A stretch of DNA of 64,000 nt, taken from the NCBI RefSeq assembly GCF_029227915.1, contig NC_079877.1, positions 32,019,851 through 32,083,850 on the forward strand. Reading direction: 5' to 3'. Positions 1-14,400 of this stretch are shown here, piece by piece (the stretch's first letter is position 1; every line of letters starts with the position of its first letter). Below the pieces are notes generated by a model. It saw nothing but the letters and a program-made list of their open reading frames with translations, had not been told where the DNA came from and ran no database searches. Origin of the DNA: Hydractinia symbiolongicarpus. Its lineage: Eukaryota > Cnidaria > Hydrozoa > Anthoathecata > Hydractiniidae. Made by a program: the position numbers and the translations under genes.

Positions 1-749
1 ACTCGCTGAGTTCCAGCAATCTTGTCAAATTAAGAAGAATGTTATTTCTTGTAGTCAAAATCGCTCATTTATCACATTTATAAGGTCAAAGACTAAAATC
101 AGTTCAATTAAGTCCCACAGTCAAACGTTTCACTGTTAAAAGCGATGCAACCTAGTAATATCCGAATACTATCGCTAAATACATGTTGGTGCGAATATGT
201 GACGCAACCGTTGTAACTCCACCGGATTGACACCGTTAGAAAGTCAATGAAATAGTGTTTTTGAAACTGTCTCTATTTCTTTAGCGCGCTCTAACGGCTA
301 GGATTGGTCTCACAGTTAAAAATGACTTATTTATCTTAATTTTTAAATAAAGCGCTACCACAGCGCCCAGTGTATACGCTGAGTTCCAGCAATCATGTCA
401 AATTAAGAAGAATGTTATTTCTTGTAGTCAAAATTGCTCATTTATCACATTTATAAGGTCAAAGTCCAAAATTAGTTCAATTAAGTCCCACAGTCAATCG
501 TTTCACTGTTGAAAGCGATACAACTTAGTAATACGGGAAGAAAATCACTAAATACATGTTGGTGCGAATATGTGACGCAACCGTTGCAACTCAAACGGAT
601 TAAAACTGTTAGAAAGTCAATGGAATGTAATTTTTGAAACTGTCTCTATTTCTTCAGCGCGAACTAACGACTAGGATTAGTCCCACAGTAAAAAATGTCT
701 TATTTATCTTAATTTTTAAATAAAGCGCAACCACAGCGCCCAGTGTAAT

Positions 750-3700
750 CGCTGAGTTCCAGCAATCATGTAAAATTAAGAAGAATGTTATTTCTTGTAG
801 TCAAAATGGCTCACTTATCACATTTATAAGGTCAAAGTCCAAAATCACTTCAATTAAGTCCCACAGTCAATCGTTTCACTGTTGAAAGCGATACAACTTA
901 GTAATACGGGAAGAAAATCACTAAATACATGTTGGTGCGAATATGTGACGCAACCGTTGCAACTCAAACGGATTAAAACTGTTAGAAAGTCAATGAAATG
1001 TAGTTTTTGAAACTGTCTATTTCTTCAGCGCGAAGTAACGACTAGGATTCGTCCCACAGTAAAAAATGACTTATTTATCTTAATTTTTAAATAAAGCGCA
1101 ACCACAGCGACCAGTGTAATCGCTGAGTTCCTACAATCATGTCAAATTAAGAAGAATGTCATTTCTTAGTGTCCAATTTTCTCACTTATAACATTTATAA
1201 GGTCACAGTCCAAAATCAGTTTAATTAAGTCCCACAGTCAATCGTTTCACTGTTAAAAGCGATGCAAACTAGTAATATGAGAAAAATATCGCTAAATACA
1301 TGTTGGTACAAATATGTGACCCAACCGTTGTAACTCAAACGGACTGACACCGTTAGAACGTCATTGAAATGTAGTTTTTGAAACCCTCTCTATTTCTTCA
1401 ATGCGCGATAACGGCTAGGATTGGTCCCACACTTAAAAAAAACTTATTTTCTTAATTTTTAAATAAAGCGATACCACAGAGCTTAGTGTACTGGCTGAAT
1501 TCCAGCAATCATGTCGAATTAAGAAGAATGTTATTCTTGGAGTCCAATTGTCTCATTTATCGCATTCATAAGGTTACAGTCCAGAATCAGTTCAATTAAG
1601 TCCCACAGTCAATCGTTTCACTGTTAAAAGCAATACAACTTAGTAATAACGGAAAAAAATCACTAAATACATTTGGTACGAATATGTGACGACAATGTTG
1701 TAACTCAAACGGATGGACACCGTTAGAAAATCAATGAAATGTAGTTTTTGAAAATGTCTCTATTTCTTCAGCCCGAGCTAACGGCTAGGACTAGTCCCAC
1801 AGTAAAAAATGACTTATTTGTCTTAATTTTTTAATAAAGCGCTACCACAGCGCCCAGCGTAATCGCTGAGTTCCAGCAATCATGTCAAATTAAGAAGAAT
1901 GTTATTTGTTGTAGTCAAACTGGCTCATTTATCACAATTATAAGGTCAAAGACTAAAATCAGTTCAATTAAGTCCCACAGCCAAACGTTTCACTGTTAAA
2001 AGCGATGCAACCTAGTAATATCCGAATACTATCGCTAAATAAAACCGCTGTAACTCAAACGGATTTATACTGTTAGTAAGTCAATGAAATATAGCCTTTG
2101 GAACTGTTCCTATTTATTCAGCACGTGCTAACGGCCAGGATTGGTCCCCCAGTAAGAAAAAACTTATTTATCTAAGTTTTTAAATAAAGCGCTACCACAG
2201 AGCCTAATGTAATCGCTGAATTCCAGCAATCATGTCAAATTAAGAAGAATGTTATTCCTTGGAGACCAATTAGCTCCTTCATCGAATTTGTAAGGTCACA
2301 GTCCAGAATCATTCAATTAACTCCCACAGTCAATCGTTTCACTGTTAAAAAAAAACACAACTTAGTAATATCGGAAGAAAATCACTAAATACATGTTGGT
2401 GCGAATATGTGACGCAACCGTTGTAACTCCACCGGATTGACACCGTTAGAAAGTCAATAAAATTTAGTTTTTGAAACTGTCTCTATTTCTTCAATGCGCG
2501 ATAACGGCTAGGATTGGTCCCACACTAAAAAATAACTTATTTTCTTAATTTTTAAATAAAGCGCTACCACAGCGCCCTGTTTACTCGCTGAGTTCCAGCA
2601 ATCTTGTCAAATTAAGAACAATGTTATTTCTTGTAGTCAAAATCGCTCATTTATCACATTTATAAGGTCGAAGTCCAAAATCAGTTCAATTAAGTCCCAC
2701 AGTCAATCGTTTCACTGTTGAAGGCGATACAACTTAGTAATACCGGAAAAAAAACACTAAATACTTGTTGGTACGAATGTGTGACGCAACCGTTATAACT
2801 CAAACGGATTGACCCCGTTAGAAAGTCAATGAAATGTAGCCTTTGGAACTGTTCCTATTTATTCAGAACGTGCTAACGGCCAGGATTGGTCCCCCAGTAA
2901 GAAAAAACTTATTTATCTAAATTTTTAAATAAAGCGCTACCACAGAGCCTAATGTAATCGCTGAATTCCAGCAATCATGTCAAATTAAGAAGAATGTTAT
3001 TCCTTGGAGACCAATTAGCTCCTTCATCAAATTTGTAAGGTCACAGTCCAGAATCATTCCATTAACTCCCACAGTCAATCGTTTCACTGTTAAAAAAAAA
3101 CACAACTTAGTAATATCGGAAGAAAATCACTAAATACATGTTGGTGCGAATATGTGACGCAACCGTTGTAACTCCACCGGATTGACACCGTTAGAAAGTC
3201 AATAAAATTTAGTTTTTGAAACTGTCTCTATTTCTTTAATGCGCGATAACGGCTAGGATTGGTCCCACACTAAAAAATAACTTATTTTCTTAATTTTTAA
3301 ATAAAGCGCTACCACAGCGCCCTGTTTACTCGCTGAGTTCCAGCAATCTTGTCAAATTAAGAAGAATGTTATTTCTTGTAGTCAAAATCGCTCATTTATC
3401 ACATTTATAAGGTCGAAGTCCAAAATCAGTTCAATTAAGTCCCACAGTCAATCGTTTCACTGTTGAAAGCGATACAACTTAGTAATACCGGAAAAAAATC
3501 ACTAAATACTTGTTGGTACGAATGTGTGACGCAACCGTTGTAACTCAAACGGATTGACACCGTTAGAAAGTCAATGAAATGTAGTTTTTGAAACTGTCTC
3601 TATTTCTTTAGCGCGCTATAACGGCTAGGATTGGTCCCACAGTTAAAAATGACTTATTTATCTTAATTTTTAAATAAAGCGCTACCACAGCGCCCAGTGT

Positions 3701-6700
3701 AATCGCTGAGTTCCAGCAATCATGTCAAATTAAGAAGAATGTTATTTCTTGTAGTCAAAATTGCTCATTTATCACATTTATAAGGTCAAAGTCCAAAATC
3801 AGTTCAATTAAGTCCCACAGTCAATCGTTTCACTGTTAAAAGCGATGCAAACTAGTAATATGAGAAAAATATCGCTAAATACATGTTGGTACGAATATGC
3901 GACGACACCGTTGTAACTCAAACGGATTGACACCGTTAGAAAGTCAATGAAATGGAGTTTTCGAAACTGTCTCTATTTCTTCAGCGCGAACTAACAACTA
4001 GGATTCGTCCCACAGTAAAAAATGACTTATTTACTTAAGTTTTTAAATGAAGCGCTTCCACTGCGCCAAGTGCAATCGCTGAGTTCCAACAATCATGTCA
4101 AAATAAGAAGAATGTTTTTTCTTGGAGTCCAGTTGGCTCACTTATCACATTTATAAGGTCACAGGCCAAAGCTAGCTCAATTAAGCTCCACAGTCAATCA
4201 TTTCATTGTTAAAAGCGATATAACTTATCGGAAAAAAATCACTAAATACATGTTGGTGCGAATATGTGACGCAACCGTTGCAACTCAAACGGATTAAAAC
4301 TGTTAGAAAGTCAATGAAATGTAGTTTTTGAAACTGTCTCTATTTCTTCAGCGCAAACTAACGACTAGGATTCGTCCCACAGTAAAAAATGACTTATTTA
4401 TCTTAATTTTTAAATAAAGCGCAACCACAGCGCCCAGTGTAATCGCTGAGTTCCAGCAATCATGTAAAATTAAGAAGAATGTTATTTCTTGTAGTCAAAA
4501 TTGTTCACTTATCACATTTATAAGGTCAAAGTCCAAAATCACTTCAATTAAGTCCCACAGTCAATCGTTTCACTGTTGAAAGCGATACAACTTAGTAATA
4601 CGGGAAGAAAATCACTAAATACATGTTGGTGCGAATATGTGACGCAACCGTTGCAACTCAAACGGATTAAAACTGTTAGAAAGTCAATGAAATGTAGTTT
4701 TTGAAACTGTCTATTTCTTCAGCGCGAACTAACGACTAGGATTCGTCCCACAGTAAAAAATGACTTATTTATCTTAATTTTTAAATAAAGCGCAACCACA
4801 GCGACCCGTGTAATTGCTGAGTTCCTACAATCATGTCAAATTAAGAAGAATGTCATTTCTTAGTGTCCAATTTTCTCACTTATAACATTTATAAGGTCAC
4901 AGTCCAAAATCAGTTTAATTAAGTACCACAGTCAATCGTTTCACTGTTAAAAGCGATGCAAACTAGTAATATGAGAAAAATATCGCTAAATACATGTTGG
5001 TACAAATATGTGACCCAACCGTTGTAACTCAAACGGACTGACACCGTTAGAACGTCATTGAAATGTAGTTTTGGAAACCCTCTCTATTTCTTCAATGCGT
5101 GAGTAACGGCTAGGATTGGTCCCACACTTAAAAAAAACTTATTTTCTTAATTTTTAAATAAAGCGATACCACAGAGCCTAGTGTACTGGCTGAATTCCAG
5201 CAATCATGTCGAATTAAGAAGAATGTTATTCTTGGAGTCCAATTGTCTCATTTATCGCATTCATAAGGTTACAGTCCAGAATCAGTTCAATTAAGTCCCA
5301 CAGTCAATCGTTTCACTGTTAAAAGCAATACAACTTAGTAATAACGGAAAAAATCACTAAATACATTTGGTACGAATATGTGACGACAATGTTGTAACTC
5401 AAAAGGATGGACACCGTTAGAAAATCAATGAAATGTAGTTTTTGAAAATGTCTCTATTTCTTCAGCCCGAGCTAACAGCTAGGACTAGTCCCACAGTAAA
5501 AAGTGACTTATTTGTCTTAATTTCTTAATAAAGCGCTACCACAGCGCCCAGCGTAATCGCTGAGTTCCAGCAATCATGTCAAATTAAGAAGAATGTTATT
5601 TGTTGTAGTCAAACTGGCTCATTTATCACAATTATAAGGTCAAAGACTAAAATCAGTTCAATTAAGTCCCACAGTCAAACGTTTTACTGTTAAAAGCGAT
5701 GCAACCTAGTATTATCCGAATACTATCGCTAAATAAAACCGCTGTAACTCAAACGGATTTATACTGTTAGTAAGTCAATGAAATATAGCCTTTGGAACTG
5801 TTCCTATTTATTCAGCACGTGCTAACGGCCAGGATTGGTCCCCCAGTAAGAAAAAACTTATTTATCTAAGTTTTTAAATAAAGCGCTACCACAGAGCCTA
5901 ATGTAATCGCTGAATTCCAGCAATCATGTCAAATTAAGAAGAATGTTATTCCTTGGAGACCAATTAGCTCCTTCATCACATTTGTAAGGTCACAGTCCAG
6001 AATCATTCAATTAACTCTTACAGTCAATCGTTTCACTGTTAAAAAAAAGACAACTTAGTAATATCGGAAGAAAATCACTAAATACATGTTGGTGCGAATA
6101 TGTGACGCAACCGTTGTAACTCCACCGGATTGACACCGTTAGAAAGTCAATAAAATTTAGTTTTTGAAACTGGCTCTATTTCTTCAATGCGCGATAACAG
6201 CTAGGATTGGTCCCACACTAAAAAATAACTTATTTTCTTAATTTTTAAATAAAGCGCTACCACAGCGCCCAGTGTAATCGCTGAGTTCCAGCAATCTTGT
6301 CAAATTAAGAAGAATGTTATTTCTTGTAGTCAAAATCGCTCATTTATCACATTTATAAGGTCGAAGTCCAAAATCAGTTCAATTAAGTCCCACAGTCAAT
6401 CGTTTCACTGTTGAAAGCGATACAACTTAGTAATATCGGAGGAAAATCACTAGATACATGTTGGTACGAATATGTGACGCAACCGTTGTAACTCAAACGG
6501 ACTGATACAGTTAGAACGTCATTGAAATGTAGTTTTTGAAACTGTCGCAATTTTTCAGCGCGCGATAACGGCTAGGATTGGTCCCACAGTAAAAAATGAC
6601 TTATTTATCTAAGTTTTTAAATGAAGCGCTTCCACTGCGCGAAGTGTAATCGCTGAGTTCCAACAATCATGTCAAAATAAGAAGAATGTTTTTTCTTGGA

Positions 6701-8489
6701 GTGCAGTTGGCTCACTTATCACATTTATAAGGTCACAGGGCAAAGCTAGCTCAATTAAGCTCCACAGTCAATCATTTCATTGTTAAAAGCGATATAACTT
6801 GGTAATATCGGAAAAAAATCAGTAAATACATGTTGGTACGAATGTGTGACGCAACCGTTGTAACTCAAACGGATTGACACCGTTAGAAAGTCAATGAAAT
6901 GGAGTTTTCGAAACTGTCTCTATATCTTTAGCGCGCGCTAACGGCTATTATTGGTCCCATAGTAAAATTGACTTATTTATCTAAATTTTTAAATAAAGCG
7001 ATACCACAGAGCCTAGTGTACTGGCTGAATTCCAGCAATCATGTCGAATTAAGAAGAATGTTATTCTTGGAGTCCAATTGTCTCATTTATCGCATTCATA
7101 AGGTTACAGTCCAGAATCATTTCAATTAAGTCCCACAGTCAATCGTTTCACTGTTAAAAGCAACACAACTTAGTAATAACGGAAAAAAATCACTAAATAC
7201 ATTTGGTACGAATATGTGACGACAATGTTGTAACTCAAACGGATGGACACCGTTAGAAAATCAATGAAATGTAGTTTTTGAAAATGTCTCTATTTCTTCA
7301 GCCAGAGCTAACGGGTAGGACTAGTCCCACAGTAAAAAATGACTTATTTGTCTTAATTTTTTAATAAAGCGCTACCACAGCGCCCAGCGTAATCGCTGAG
7401 TTCCAGCAATCATGTCAAATTAAGAAGAATGTTATTTGTTGTAGTCAAACTGGCTCATTTATCACAATTATAAGGTCAAAGACTAAAATCAGTTCAATTA
7501 AGTCCCACAGTCAAACGTTTCACTGTTAAAAGCGATGCAACCTAGTAATATCCGAATACTATCGCTAAATAAAACCGCTGTAACTCAAACGGATTTATAC
7601 TGTTAGTAAGTCAATGAAATATAGCCTTTGGAACTGTTCCTATTTATTCAGCACGTGCTAACGGCCAGGATTGGTCCCCAAGTAAGAAAAAACTTATTTA
7701 TTTAAATTTTTAAATAAAGCGATACCACAGAGCCTAGTGTACTGGCTGAATTCCAGCAATCTTGTCAAATTAAGAAGAATGTTATTTCTTTTAGTCAAAA
7801 TCGCTCATTTATCACATTTATAAGGTCGAAGTCCAAAATCAGTTTAATTAAGTCCCACAGTCAATCGTTTCACTGTTGAAAGCGATACAACTTAGTAATA
7901 TCGGAGGAAAATCACTAGATACATGTTGGTACGAATATGTGACGCAACCGTTGTAACTCAAACGGATTAAAACTATTAGAAAGTCAATGAAATGTAGTTT
8001 TCGAAACTGTCTCTATTTCTTCAGCGCAAACTAACAACTAGGATTCGTCCCACAGTAAAAAATGACTTATTTACTTAAGTTTTTAAATGAAGCGCTTCCA
8101 CTGCGCCAAGTGTAATCGCTGAGTTCCAACAATCATGTCAAAATAAGAAGAATGTTTTTTCTTGGAGTCCAGTTGGCTCACTTATCACATTTATAAGGTC
8201 ACAGGCCAAAGCTAGCTCAATTAAGCTCCACAGTCAATCATTTCATTGTTAAAAGCGATATAACTTAGTAATATCGGAAAAAAATCACTAAATACATGTT
8301 GGTGCGAATATGTTACGCAACCGTTGCAACTCAAACGGATTAAAACTATTAGAAAGTCAATGAAATGTAGTTTTTGAAACTGTCTCTATTTCTTCAGCGC
8401 AAACTAACGACTAGGATTCGTCCCACAGTAAAAAATGACTTATTTATCTTAATTTTTAAATAAAGCGCAACCACAGCGCCCAGTGTAAT
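750..8489. repeat. Higher-order repeat blocks in the left satellite
   Basis: A distinctive monomer whose landmark reads aatcatgtaaaattaag occurs at about 750, 4444 and 8490. The next monomer, with ttcctacaatcatg and cttagtgtccaattttc, occurs at about 1121, 4814 and 8861. The spacings are about 3694 and 4046 bp, so blocks of 10-11 monomers have been amplified as units. The second block carries one extra monomer. A monomer with a deletion of about 26 bp, where ctaaataaaaccgctg replaces the usual ctaaatacatgttggt segment, recurs at about 2041, 5735, 7571, 9781 and 13479. It marks the same periodicity (3694 and 3698 bp, with 1836 and 2210 in the block holding the extra copy). Confidence 0.85.
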
Positions 8490-11400
8490 CGCTGAGTTCC
8501 AGCAATCATGTAAAATTAAGAAGAATGTTATTTCTTGTAGTCAAAATGGCTCACTTATCACATTTATAAGGTCAAAGTCCAAAATCACTTCAATTAAGTC
8601 CCACAGTCAATCGTTTCACTGTTGAAAGCGATACAACTTAGTAATACGGGAAGAAAATCACTAAATACATGTTGGTGCGAATATGTGACGCAACCGTTGC
8701 AACTCATCCGGATTAAAACTGTTAGAAAGTCAATGAAATGTAGTTTTTGAAACTGTCTATTTCTTCAGCGCGAACTAACGACTAGGATTCGTCCCACAGT
8801 AAAAAATGACTTATTTATCTTAATTTTTAAATAAAGCGCAACCACAGCGACCCGTGTAATCGCTGAGTTCCTACAATCATGTCAAATTAAGAAGAATGTC
8901 ATTTCTTAGTGTCCAATTTTCTCACTTATAACATTTATAAGGTCACAGTCCAAAATCAGTTTAATTAAGTCCCACAGTCAATCGTTTCACTGTTAAAAGC
9001 GATGCAAACTAGTAATATGAGAAAAATATCGCTAAATACATGTTGGTACAAATATGTGACCCAACCGTTGTAACTCAAACGGACTGACACCGTTAGAACG
9101 TCATTGAAATGTAGTTTTTGAAACCCTCTCTATTTCTTCAATGCGCGATAACGGCTAGGATTGGTCCCACACTTAAAAAAAACTTATTTTCTTAATTTTT
9201 AAATAAAGCGATACCACAGAGCCTAGTGTACTGGCTGAATTCCAGCAATCATGTCGAATTAAGAAAAATGTTATTCTTGGAGTCCAATTGTCTCATTTAT
9301 CGCATTCATAAGGTTACAGTCCAGAATCAGTTCAATTAAGTCCCACAGTCAATCGTTTCACTGTTAAAAGCAATACAACTTAGTAATAACGGAAAAAAAT
9401 CACTAAATACATTTGGTACGAATATGTGACGACAATGTTGTAACTCAAACGGATGGACACCGTTAGAAAATCAATGAAATGTAGTTTTTGAAAATGTCTC
9501 TATTTCTTCAGCCCGAGCTAACGGCTAGGACTAGTCCCACAGTAAAAAATGACTTATTTGTCTTAATTTCTTAATAAAGCGCTACCACAGCGCCCAGCGT
9601 AATCGCTGAGTTCCAGCAATCATGTCAAATTAAGAAGAATGTTATTTGTTGTAGTCAAACTGGCTCATTTATCACAATTATAAGGTCAAAGACTAAAATC
9701 AGTTCAATTAAGTCCCACAGTCAAACGTTTCACTGTTAAAAGCGATGCAACCTAGTAATATCCGAATACTATCGCTAAATAAAACCGATGTAACTCAAAC
9801 GGATTTATACTGTTAGTAAGTCAATGAAATATAGCCTTTGGAACTGTTCCTATTTATTCAGCACGTGCTAACGGCCAGGATTGGTCCCCCAGTAAGAAAA
9901 AACTTATTTATCTAAGTTTTTAAATAAAGCGCTACCACAGAGCCTAATGTAATCGCTGAATTCCAGCAATCATGTCAAATTAAGAAGAATGTTATTCCTT
10001 GGAGACCAATTAGCTCCTTCATCACATTTGTAAGGTCACAGTCCAGAATCATTCAATTAACTCCCACAGTCAATCGTTTCACTGTTAAAAAAAACACAAC
10101 TTAGTAATATCGGAAGAAAATCACTAAATACATGTTGGTGCGAATATGTGACGCAACCGTTGTAACTCCACCGGATTGACACCGTTAGAAAGTCAATAAA
10201 ATTTAGTTTTTGAAACTGGCTCTATTTCTTCAATGCGCGATAACGGCTAGGATTGGTCCCACACTAAAAAATAACTTATTTTCTTAATTTTTAAATAAAG
10301 CGCTACCACAGCGCCCAGTGTAATCGCTGAGTTCCAGCAATCTTGTCAAATTAAGAAGAATGTTATTTCTTGTAGTCAAAATCGCTCATTTATCACATTT
10401 ATAAGGTCGAAGTCCAAAATCAGTTCAATTAAGTCCCACAGTCAATCGTTTCACTGTTGAAAGCGATACAACTTAGTAATATCGGAGGAAAATCACTAGA
10501 TACATGTTGGTACGAATATGTGACGCAACCGTTGTAACTCAAACGGACTGATACAGTTAGAACGTCATTGAAATGTAGTTTTTGAAACTGTCGCAATTTT
10601 TCAGCGCGCGATAACGGCTAGGATTGGTCCCACAGTAAAAAATGACTTATTTATCTAAGTTTTTAAATGAAGCGCTTCCACTGCGCGAAGTGTAATCGCT
10701 GAGTTCGAACAATCATGTCAAAATAAGAAGAATGTTTTTTCTTGGAGTGCAGTTGGCTCACTTATCACATTTATAAGGTCACAGGGCAAAGCTAGCTCAA
10801 TTAAGCTCCACAGTCAATCATTTCATTGTGAAAAGCGATATAACTTGGTAATATCGGAAAAAAATCAGTAAATACATGTTGGTACGAATGTGTGACGCAA
10901 CCGTTGTAACTCAAACGGATTGACACCGTTAGAAAGTCAATGAAATGGAGTTTTCGAAACTGTCTCTATATCTTTAGCGCGCGCTAACGGCTATTATTGG
11001 TCCCATAGTAAAATTGACTTATTTATCTAAATTTTTAAATGAATCACTACCACAGGGTCCAGTGTGATCGCTGAGTTCCTACAATCATGTCAAATTAAGA
11101 AGAATGTCATTTCTTGGAGACAAATTAGCTCATTCATCACATTTATAAGGTCACAATCCAGAATAAGTTCAATTAATTCCCACAGTCAATCGTTTCACTG
11201 TTAAAAAAAATACAACTTAGAACTATCGGAAGAAAATCATTAAATACATGTTGGTGCGAATTTGTGACGCAACCGTTGTAACTCCACCGGATTGACACCG
11301 TTAGAAATTCAATGAAATGTAGTTTTAGAAACCCTCTCTATTTCTTCAATGCGCGATAACGGCTAGGATTGGTCCCACACTTAAAAAAAACTTATTTTCT

Positions 11401-14400
11401 TAATTTTTAAATAAAGCGATACCACAGAGCCTAGTGTACTGGCTGAATTCCAGCAATCATGTCGAATTAAGAAGAATGTTATTCTTGGAGTCCAATTGTC
11501 TCATTTATCGCATTCATAAGGTTATAGTCCAGAATCATTTCAATTAAGTCCCACAGTCAATCGTTTCACTGTTAAAAGCAATACAACTTACAACTATCGG
11601 AAGAAAATCATTAAATACATGTTGGTGCGAATTTGTGACGCAACCGTTGTAACTCAAACGGATGGACACCGTTGGAAAATCAATGAAATATAGTTTTTGA
11701 AAATGTCTCTATTTCTTTAGCGCGCTATAACGGCTAGGATTGGTCCCACAGTTAAAAATGACTTATTTATCTTAATTTTTAAATAAAGCGCTACCACAGG
11801 GCCCAGTGTAATCGCTGAGTTCCAGCTATCATGTCAAATTAAGAAGAATGTTATTTCTTGTAGTCAAAATTGCTCATTTATCACATTTATAAGGTCGAAG
11901 TCCAAAATCAGTTCAATTAAGTCCCACAGTCAATTGTTTCACTGTTAAAAGCGATGCAAACTAGTAATATGAGAAAAATATCGCTAAATACATGTTGGTA
12001 CGAATATGCGACGACACCGTTGTAACTCAAACGGATTGACACCGTTAGAAAGTCAATGAAATGGAGTTTTCGAAACTGTCTCTATTTCTTCAGCGCGAAC
12101 TAACAACTAGGATTCGTCCCACAGTAAAAAATGACTTATTTACTTAAGTTTTTAAATGAAGCGCTTCCACTGCGCCAAGTGTAATCGCTGAGTTCCAACA
12201 ATCATGTCAAAATAAGAAGAACGTTTTTTCTTGGAGTCCAGTTGGCTCACTTATCACATTTATAAGGTCACAGGCCAAAGCTAGCTCAATTAAGCTCCAC
12301 AGTCAATCATTTCATTGTTAAAAGCGATATAACTTAGTAATATCGGAAAAAAATCACTAAATACATGTTGGTACGAATGTCTGACGCAACCGTTGTAACT
12401 CAAACGGATTGACACCGTTAGAAAGTCAATGAAAGGGAGTTTTCGAAACTGTCTCTATATCTTCAGCGCACGCTAACGGCTAGGATTGGTCTCACAGTAA
12501 AATTGACTTATTTATCTAAATTTTTAAATGAATCACTACCCCAGGGTCCAGTGTAATCGCTGAGTTCCTACAATCATGTCAAATTAAGAAGAATGTCATT
12601 TCTTAGTGTCCAATTTTTTCACTTATAACATTTATAAGGTCACAGTCCAAAATCAGTTCAATTAAGTCCCACAGTCAATCGTTTCACTGTTAAAAGCGAT
12701 GCAAACTAGTAATATGAGAAAAACATCGCTATATACATGTTGGTACAAATATGTGACCAAACCGTTGTAACTCAAACGGACTGACACCGTTAGAACGTTA
12801 TTGAAATGTAGTTTTTGAAATTGTCGCTATTTTTTTAGCGCGCGACAACGGCTACGATTGGTCCCACAGTAAAGAATGACTTATTTATCTAAATTATTAA
12901 ATGAAGCGCTACCACAGCGCCCAATGTAATCGCTAAGTTCCGGTATTCAGGTCATTAAGAAGAATGTTATTTCTTGGAGTCCAATTGTCTCATTTATCAC
13001 ATTTATCAGGTCACAGTCCTAAGTTAGTTGAATTAATTCCCACAGTCAATCGTTTCACTGTTAAAAAAAAACACAACTTAGTAATATCGGAAGAAAATCA
13101 CTAAATACATGTTGGTGCGAATATGTGACGCAACCGTTGTAACTCCACCGGATTAACACCGTTAGAAAGTCAATAAAATTTAGTTTTTGAAACTGTCTCT
13201 ATTTCTTCAATGCGCGATAACGGCTAGGATTGGTCCCACACTAAAAAATAACCTATTTTCTTAATTTTTAAATAAAGCGCTACCACAGCGCCCAGTGTAA
13301 TCGCTGAGTTCCAGCAATCTTGTCAAATTAAGAAGAATGTTATTTCTTGTAGTCAAAATCGCTCATTTATCACATTTATAAGGTCGAAGTCCAAAATCAG
13401 TTCAATTAAGTCCCACAGTCAAACGTTTCACTGTTAAAAGCGATGCAACCTAGTAATATCCGAATACTATCGCTAAATAAAACCGCTGTAACTCAAACGG
13501 ATTTATACTGTTAGTAAGTCAATGAAATATAGCCTTTGGAACTGTTCCTATTTATTCAGCACGTGCTAACGGCCAGGATTGGTCCCCAAGTAAGAAAAAA
13601 CTTATTTATCTAAATTTTTAAATAAAGCGCTACCACAGAGCCTAATGTAATCTCTGAATTCCAGCAATCATGTCAAATTAAGAAGAATGTTATTCCTTGG
13701 AGACCAATTAGCTCCTTCATCACATTTGTAAGGTCACAGTCCAGAATCATTCAATTAACTCCCACAGTCAATCGTTTCACTTTTAAAAAAAAACACAACT
13801 TAGTAATATCGGAAGAAAATCACTAAATACATGTTGGTTCGAATATGTGACGCAACCGTTGTAACTCCACCGGTTTGACACCGTTAGAAAGTCAATAAAA
13901 TTTAGTTTTTGAAACTGTCTCTATTTCTTCAATGCGCGATAACGGCTAGGATTGATCCCACACTAAAAAATAACTTATTTTCTTAATTTTTAAATAAAAC
14001 GCTACCACAGCGCTCTGTTTAATCGCTGAGTTCCAGCAATCATGTCATATTAAGAAGAATGTTATTTCTTGTAGTCACAATTGCTCATTTATCACATTTA
14101 TAAGGTCAAAGTCCAAAATCAGTTCAATTAAGTCCCACAGTCAATCGTTTCACTGTTGAAAGCGATACAACTTAGTAATACGGGAAGAAAATCACTAAAT
14201 ACATGTTGGTGCGAATATGTGACGCAACCGTTGCAACTCAAACGGATTAAAACTGTTAGAAAGTCAATGAAATGTAGTTTTTGAAACTGTCTCTATTTCT
14301 TCAGCGCGAACTAACGACTAGGATTCGTCCCACAGTAAAAAATGACTTATATATCTTAATTTTTAAATAAAGCGCAACCACAGCGCCCAGTGTAATGGCT

